Assembly (NCBI GenBank): GCA_021613375.1
Contig: CM038708.1
Location: 28,177,018 to 28,241,017, forward strand
From: Megaleporinus macrocephalus
Lineage: Eukaryota; Chordata; Actinopteri; Characiformes; Anostomidae
DNA: 64,000 nucleotides
Direction of reading: 5' to 3'
A program made the position numbers and the translations under genes. Of the stretch, positions 57,847 to 64,000 are shown one piece after another. The notes below the pieces were generated by a model. That model did not search any database and was not told where the DNA came from. It saw nothing but the letters and a program-made list of their open reading frames with translations. Each line of letters opens with the position of its first letter. Position 1 is the first letter of the stretch.

Positions 57847-59160
57847 GGGGAATTCCGCCATTTGGTCCACAGTTCCTGAATAATTCAGTGGTTGAGATGT
57901 GAACATAGTGATTCAGAGTGGTGAGATGATGTGAATCTTGTTGTAGACTTGCAGACTCTGTTTTGTTTACAGTGGTTATGATAAGAGGTCATGATGTCTA
58001 AAACATAAATATAGCCATTTTATTGACTATCCAAAACCACCAGTGTGAGTTTTTACACAATGTTGACTATGGTAAAACAGTGGTAAATCAAAAAAAAAAA
58101 AAAAGATTTCTTTAGAACTATTTTGATGTACAGCATTTTGAATGTACCCCTCTGGTTAAGATTCAAACACATTCTAAGCCAAGGGTGTAGATTTTCTGTT
58201 GACAGTGGTGGGGACCTATGAATCTACCCCCACCACACACATGCCCTCAGTTTACACTTATAGTGCAAAGTTTACAGCCATAGTGCAAATGAAACAGGTC
58301 TCATACATGAGAATAATAAAATAAGATGGAGCTGCATAATCTCCACAAAACCAACAAAATAACAATCACAGAACAAACATCTCTCTCAATGTGTCAATGA
58401 ACGTACATGACTTATTAACTTTACTTCAGCCACAGTGCAAATGAAACAGGTCTCTGACAGAGAGAGCTTCAACTGAAGTTAGACAGTTGTCAGTTTGATG
58501 TGCAGTTAATTTCCAAACCATGTTATTCACAGCTACTGACGATGTTAGCCTCCTGTATGCTGTGCGCCAGAGCCTAGCACTGCCATTAACGTTATCATGA
58601 TGGACTCGTTTCATTAGTGGACTACACTTTAAGTGACTTACATGTTTCTTTGAAAAATAGCTCCTCATGTCCAACCTCTTCTTTTTTCCTGCCATCCTCA
58701 CTCGCTTTTAACACCAGTGTGTCACCCATTAGTCCAAACGTAGCTCACGTGACAGCAGGGAAAGGCGCAGTCAATCACAATGGCCCTATTTGTTACGAGT
58801 AGGTAAGACTCCAGTAAAGAACATGATTTAACGAGACGATGACAGATGTGTTTTTTTGAAGGGGATCAAATTATTGGTGGGGGCAATTCAATAATCGCTG
58901 TATATTGGTGGGGACATGTCATTTCCATCCATGCTAATCCTATACCCTTGTTCTAAGCCAAAACGTAATCATAAAACTTTTACCAAAGGAATGTTAGACA
59001 TCAGGCAGAATATACCTAACTATGTCAAGTTATAACTCTCTGTGAGAGAGCTTTCAGAGGTCTGGATCACCACTGTGATCAATTCTGACTCTACATCTGT
59101 TTACATCTCAACCATTTAGTTCTGTATAATATTTAGAAAAATTGGTGAAGTTTCCCATTA
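57847..59160. mobile_element. older TIR element interrupted by a hAT insertion
   Basis: The left end GGGGAATTCCGCCATTTGG ... GGTTGAGATGTGAACA and the right end in reverse complement ATGGGAAACTTCACCAATTT ... GGTTGAGATGTAAACA are inverted partners. Its own length is about 540 bp once the hAT at 58180-58950 is removed. Related left ends occur near 36394 and 61635. Confidence 0.6.
58180..58950. mobile_element. non-autonomous hAT element with perfect 8-bp TSD, nested
   Basis: Left end CAAGGGTGTAGATTTTCTG, right end in reverse complement CAAGGGTATAGGATTAGCAT, flanked by identical TTCTAAGC (58172-58179 and 58951-58958). Subterminal GTGGTGGGGAC words are shared by both ends. On the minus strand near 58640-58698 a MAGKKKRLDMRSYFSKK-like frame may be the remnant of a transposase N-terminus. 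An internal word GTGCAAATGAAACAGGTCTC occurs twice (about 58275 and 58436). Confidence 0.93.
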
Positions 59161-59575
59161 ATTATGTTTTCTGAAGCACACAAGAGAAAAGACTGTTGAA
59201 GCAACGCTGGTGTCTGGTCTGGATTTTGTGGTATACAGATATGCATCAGCTGCTACTGTCTAGACTATGTATACCACTCTGCTTTAGAATTCATTACAGC
59301 ACCCATAACTGTGTACTGTATAAAAAGGTTTGGCTGGTAATCTCAGGCTGTGCGTTAGGAAACATATTTGCTTCTTTTTATCTATAAAGCTTTTAGGGAC
59401 CATATGCAATCCTATACTGAAATATATACCACTGCCGAGAGCTTTTACTGAACTGGGAAATCTGTTTTTAGGTGCAGTGGAGCAGCAAGCTGGAATTGAT
59501 TTTAGTTAGTGCAGAGTTATAGTTTTATATTCACTTTTCTTTATTGACTTTATTATGTTATTATTTCTTTACTTT

Positions 59576-59576
<1 letters not shown>

Positions 59577-59632
<56 letters not shown>
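59577..59632. repeat. (ATT)n microsatellite
   Basis: About 18 ATT units. Confidence 0.96.
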
Positions 59633-59633
<1 letters not shown>

Positions 59634-59714
59634 TAATTTTGCATTCACTTTGTTTTTACATTTTTTTTAGTTCCTTATTTCTCCCTCTATGTACTCAGAG
59701 TACAAATAAATAAA

Positions 59715-59717
<3 letters not shown>

Positions 59718-59746
<29 letters not shown>

Positions 59747-59770
59747 TTCTGATCGATTGACTGATTGATT
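59718..59770. repeat. (TTGA)n run, possible retroposon tail
   Basis: About 8 perfect TTGA/ATTG tetramers, then imperfect ones. Confidence 0.85.
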
Positions 59771-59956
59771 TATCAATTAAAGGGTACATACACTACACTC
59801 TACATCTGAGGTACACTATTTAATGCAGCAAATACAACTTGTTTTTACATGATCATTTTCAACCACTCTTTATCTTTCTAAACTATGCATGCTGTTTTTG
59901 TTACTGGGCCTTTAAGATTGATGAATGGTAATCATAAATGTGCCAAAGCTGATATA

Positions 59957-60480
59957 CAGTGCTGTGAAAAAGTATTTGCCCCTTACAGATTTATTTTGTT
60001 TTTGCACATTTGTCACACTCAAATGTTTCAGATTATCAAACAAATTTCAGTATCAGAAAAAGATAACTTAAGTAAATACAAAATGCTGTTTGTGATGAAC
60101 CACACTATTTGGAAAGCTAAGTTAAATTTTACAAGCTACACCCGGGCCTGATTACTTACAGACCTGCAGAATCAAGAAATTATTTAAATAGAACCGGTCT
60201 GCACCGATCTGAAGAAATTCAAGAACAGATGAGAAACAAAGCCATTGACATCTATCACTCTGGAAAAGGCTACAAAGCCATTTCTAAGACTCTGGGACTT
60301 CAGTGAACCACAGTGAGAGCTGTTATCTACAAATAGAGAAAACATGGAACAGTGGTGAATCTTCCTAGGAGTGGCCAGCCTACCAAAATTACTCCATCGA
60401 TGACATATGCAGGAGGTCACAATAGAACCCATTTAAGTGTGACAAATCTGTAAGGGGGCAAATACTTTTTCACAGCACTA
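59957..60480 (+). mobile_element. Tc1-like element, internally deleted, dead transposase relic
   Basis: The ends CAGTGCTGTGAAAAAGTATT and, in reverse complement, TAGTGCTGTGAAAAAGTATT are nearly identical and are flanked by TA (59955-59956 and 60481-60482). The interior plus strand keeps the paired-like N-terminal DNA-binding part of a Tc1 transposase: IYHSGKGYKAISKTLGLQ, an in-frame TGA, TTVRAVIYK, an in-frame TAG, then RKHGTVVNLPRSGQPTKI. The catalytic part is gone. The length is 524 bp, against about 1.6 kb for a full Tc1. Confidence 0.95.
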
Positions 60481-60482
60481 TA

Positions 60483-62403
60483 TTTTGTCCTACAAATATT
60501 TTCTCTTAAACTTCACTGTAATGTCTGAATAACGGGGTCATTAAACAGTTTAACAAATAGGAATATTGCTACATGTAAACAAATGCTGCTGTGAGTTGAC
60601 ATCATTAGACTGGCCTCCTTAAAAATCTCTGCAAACCAGCTGCCTCTGCCAGTGTGACAGTCCTACAAGCTGACATCCACTCAGGCTCATGTACAGGCTT
60701 AAAAAAGCTTTCACTTCTTTCAATACTCCTCTGGTCATCCTTGAAAAAGACCACAAAGTGATAAGACCACTGTGTTCTAAAACTATATCCCACTCATGAA
60801 ATGGTCCTACCGAGTATACACAGATCACTACAACAGTGCAATGACTCAAATGTTTTATAGTGTTTAATGAAAATTCAGTCCAGACTCGATTTAGACTATC
60901 ATCCGACAGCATTTTCTGATGAATACATTCACCAGCTTCCTATACTAATTATCTCCTTCCACCCTACATGGTGCAGTAGCTGCATTGTGGAGCTGTTATA
61001 ATAACTGCTGCACCATTTAAGGTGAAGATCTGAAACGGAAGCTGACTCCTCCCTCATAGTTTTAATAGCGGTAATATTTTAAATGGTTATTTAAGCTATT
61101 GACATCTCCTAACTAGAGGCCTTGTGTACAGATCTACCTGTAAATATGAGCTACGGTAGCACATTTCCACAAGGTAGAGCAGCTTAGTGTAGCTTAGTGA
61201 CATCAAATCGAGCAGCAGCATGAGCCTGGCATGTACCAATATTTGTATTATGCCTGTTTAATAACTTCATAATTCAGAGGATCCAGAGATATATTAAAGA
61301 AAATTGTAAACAAGACAAAACGTATCATCTATATTAACCACAGGATGCGATTAAAAAAAAATATAGCATGCAAAATACAGATTCATGACTTTTATAGAGG
61401 TAACTGTACCGCATCACAGAAACAGTCAATTCTAAATGTGTTATTTCTGCCACTTAATTTCTGTACATGGCCTGTTTGGACTGAGGAGTAAGGGATATTG
61501 TTTAAAACAGCAGTATTTATGTGATATATTGAAATGTTTTATTTAAATAGCATATACTATACTGTGATTTACAATAAGAAAGAAATCTACACTGAGTTAT
61601 GCATTTATTCTAATTCCACAAGAGCACCTTCCACTGAAGGGGAATTACACAGATGTTTTTCTGCATTATTCAGTAGCTGAGACGTAAACAAGTCATTCAA
61701 AGTGGTTAAATCTAAACTGCGTCATTGTAGAGGATCTCACTGACTCCGATTTCTTCACAATGGTGGTGATGGGAACCAGGGAACCCCAGTCTACAGAGTA
61801 AATATAGTCCTCTGATTAATCACTGAAAATGACCAGTGAACCTACATGTGTCTTCTGAGTGGACATGCAATATTTATGATTATAATATAATAGTGAAAAA
61901 TCTGAAAGGAAAACTCACCTGCATGTAGCTCACCACCATAAACAGACTTAAAAATGATGCTTAAGACCAAAACTTAATCAAATCAAACCTATCGTACAAC
62001 AATATCTCAGACACCAGACAGAGTATTAGCAGCTGTAGAGACTGCTCAGATGTCTGGTTCCTATCACCACCTCTGTAAACAAATCTTAAGCACACTGGAG
62101 TAGCTGGGTCGTGAAACTATTGTTTGAGCGCTGTTCAATTTCTCAATGTGCTTCCTCATAGCACATCACAGTGTATTCATTTACTACATTAAATTAATGC
62201 CATAATGAGACACAGAAAGACACAGTTAATCATATTTCCCTTTTTCATCTGGAAAACAGCCAGTCTGTGAAGAGATAGTAAACTGATACCACGTGTCAAC
62301 AAGTGTATGAAGATGCTGAACACTTCAATTCAATCAGTTTTTACCAGCAGAGTATAAAACAAACCTAAACTCTGCCTGCTGGCATTCTATAGTTCTGCTC
62401 TAT
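60483..62403. other. flank sequence, one family member near 61635
   Basis: GGGGAATTACACAGATG ... GCTGAGACGTAAACAAG at about 61638-61692 matches the left end of the element at 57847. CTCAGATGTCTGGTTCCTAT near 62047 matches about 37481. Ends are not resolved. No exon recognised. Confidence 0.4.
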
Positions 62404-62411
62404 TACACTCC

Positions 62412-63411
62412 CAAAGGGCGTATGAGCGGGTCTGACACTGGGGGGGACATATTTGCTAATATGAATCTAAGCCCACCCTATCCCCTAAAACATTACCCAT
62501 AAGCTGATTCCACTGTAGGTAAGGTAGCAAATGTATGTATAGTGATGTAGAACAACATTTGTGGAATTACAGTAAATAACAAATAAATAAATAAAATATA
62601 ACATTATCTTACATGGTACTGCTGTCAGAAAACTTTTCAATTACACATGCAATGTCTGGACTATATACACATATAACTAAAAAATATATTATTTTCTTTG
62701 GTGGCATAATTCTGAAATGAAATGACAAAAAATGTATGTTAAGGTTTCCAGACTAGACATGACTAACATTAATGTTAGACAGTAAGGCTGTATCCCAAAC
62801 AGCACCCTCTGGAACATTACATACTGCACTATGGTGTCCTTTTAGTTTTTCATAAATTAATTTATTTTATTTTATTTATTATATTTAATTTTTTATGTAT
62901 GTCTGGGACGTGGCGAGAGAGTAATGTAACTTTACGTTTCAGAGTGTTTTCTAACAAACATTAATATAAACGTTAGCTAACCCAAACACTCCTAGTCTGT
63001 TACCATAACAACACATTATCCTAAAGTCATTTTATTGCAGTATATTTGATCATCGTTGCTACTCACTGCTCTCATCACTGACCTCGCGTCTAAAGCTGCC
63101 GCGAGCTACCTGACGCTTCAACGAGGCGAGAGCTCGGGTCAGTGAAGCTGCGGACTGCAGGATATTTCTGAACAGGCATCTCAACACAAGCCATAACGAA
63201 GTGAAAGACCCAGACCATTTAACAACCAGAGCCAGTTGCTAACAACAAACACAGCGGGTGAATTGCGAACGCTGCCAAAACACGCTTTTAAAATAAACGT
63301 TTAAACTGTTTCTGCTTTTCTGTGGTTTAATTGTTGTGTGGGACAAATCTACCTGTTTCTGATATTATGTCCCACCCATCTCCTCCCCCCTCCCCAGTTC
63401 CTACACCAATG
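62412..63411. mobile_element. tentative old hAT-like element
   Basis: Left end CAAAGGGCGTATGAGCGGG ... GGGGGGGACAT and right end in reverse complement CATTGGTGTAGGAACTGGGG ... GGTGGGACAT echo the ends of the hAT at 58180. Flanking 8-mers TACACTCC and GATGCTCC agree at 5 of 8. It includes a GC-richer stretch at 63080-63150 and (AAAT)n at 62579-62596. Confidence 0.4.
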
Positions 63412-63419
63412 GATGCTCC

Positions 63420-64000
63420 AGGGTGCATCAGCTTTTAGTAAGTTTCTCTATGCTAAAGAATTTCACTACTGTTTACATTTTAAACATTTAGTTATGAAAA
63501 AATATTGAATTGAATATTAAACTCCCTCTTTCTGTTTATGTTATTTATTATTATATATAATAATATTGTACATATATGCCTCAAGCAGACTTTAATGCAC
63601 TACTTTAGCTTTGAGAAACCGTTCTGATTAGATTAGATCTGCTGTTTTCTGAGGACATGATTCGACCCATTTGGCAAGGAATTTACATTTCGAGCCTTTT
63701 GTTCTTCACTGAGTGGCAGCTTTCCTGCTCAGCTTCCCACACGTTCTCTGAGGGACAATAAGATTTAAAGGCAGAAAGACATGCTGTGCAATTGCCTGCA
63801 ACAATATATTACCCGTATAAACCTGTATGGATCAGCTCTATCTGCAGTGCTCTCCAAACTGCTTTGTAAGTCTTTTGAAGACCAGTTGATCATATCATTC
63901 ACGACAACATGACACACTGATTTATGACAACAGGGAGCGTCTGATAATAGACCTTCTGCTGTACATGCACAGTCAGGTGGTAACATATGTCCTTTCTCGT
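63420..64000. other. unremarkable flank sequence
   Basis: AT-rich. No element end or exon recognised up to the window edge. Confidence 0.4.

Larger units (their letters stand above)
59161..59955. other. AT-rich flank with (TTA)n and (TTGA)n runs
   Basis: (ATT)n at 59577-59632 and (TTGA)n at 59718-59770. The latter follows GTACTCAGAGTACAAATAAA, so it may be the tail of a decayed retroposon. Otherwise nothing recognised. Confidence 0.6.
36061..64000. other. upstream flank of ppp3ca, no gene recognised
   Basis: About 28 kb upstream of the ppp3ca promoter. I recognise no exon, tRNA, rRNA or other host gene. Open frames up to 182 codons occur, but they fall inside repeats (for example 52183-52731 inside a foldback element). 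The interval is dominated by transposon copies and a very large 20-bp minisatellite. Confidence 0.6.

Noticed and set aside
58426..58701. 91-codon minus-strand frame as a gene
   Set aside because: It lies wholly inside the hAT at 58180-58950. At most its first residues are a transposase remnant.

Overview
This is teleost nuclear DNA, almost entirely non-coding. I infer an otophysan, characiform-like fish from the repeat families, but the species is not shown. The evidence for fish is many short hAT and Tc1/mariner-type elements with recognisable ends, tRNA-derived SINE-like copies with a (GGAT)n tail, abundant (GT)n, (GA)n and (TA)n microsatellites, and one vertebrate coding exon. There is nothing prokaryotic: no operons, no rRNA, no CRISPR. 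Nearly all long open frames here are by-products of simple repeats.

The one gene I can support is ppp3ca (calcineurin catalytic subunit A alpha) on the minus strand. Its first coding exon is at 35456-35516: 20 codons plus one base, an in-frame stop 9 bases upstream, and a GTAAGT donor. Its likely promoter is CpG-rich and lies at about 35520-36060, with a CCAAT box, a GC box and a 90-bp (GA)n tract. Everything from 35455 down to 1 is therefore probably intron 1, because I found no second exon. Everything from about 36060 to 64000 is upstream flanking DNA in which I recognise no gene.

Intron 1 (1-35455) holds a 1.1-kb polypurine tract (1598-2758), a Harbinger-like TIR element (4325-4938), hAT elements with 8-bp target duplications (6036-6674, 9912-10435, 21673-22615, 24095-24493), two SINE-like copies (9574-9860, 17801-18163), a 45-copy 37-bp minisatellite (15266-16940) and a stack of hAT insertions inside hAT insertions (23354-24822). 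Unique blocks between these (about 7000-7200, 14640-15110, 25840-26000, 26560-26830, 33660-34340 and 34580-34615) carry dense transcription-factor-like motifs and are the best candidates for regulatory DNA of ppp3ca.

The upstream flank (36060-64000) holds a near-complete palindromic foldback element (38409-39215), a third SINE-like copy (42362-42623), hAT elements with perfect target duplications (46026-46607, 58180-58950) and a decayed Tc1 copy (59957-60480). Its most striking structure is a 20-bp minisatellite of about 220 units (46915-51648). That array is broken by a 329-bp unique segment that recurs in inverted orientation at its far end (49111-49439 versus 51649-51977, 4 mismatches, no gaps). 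The segment carries a piece of the array with it, which makes a large inverted duplication. Beside it is a second composite element (51993-52986) with an 11-copy 17-bp array in which seven units carry the AP-1 consensus TGAGTCA.
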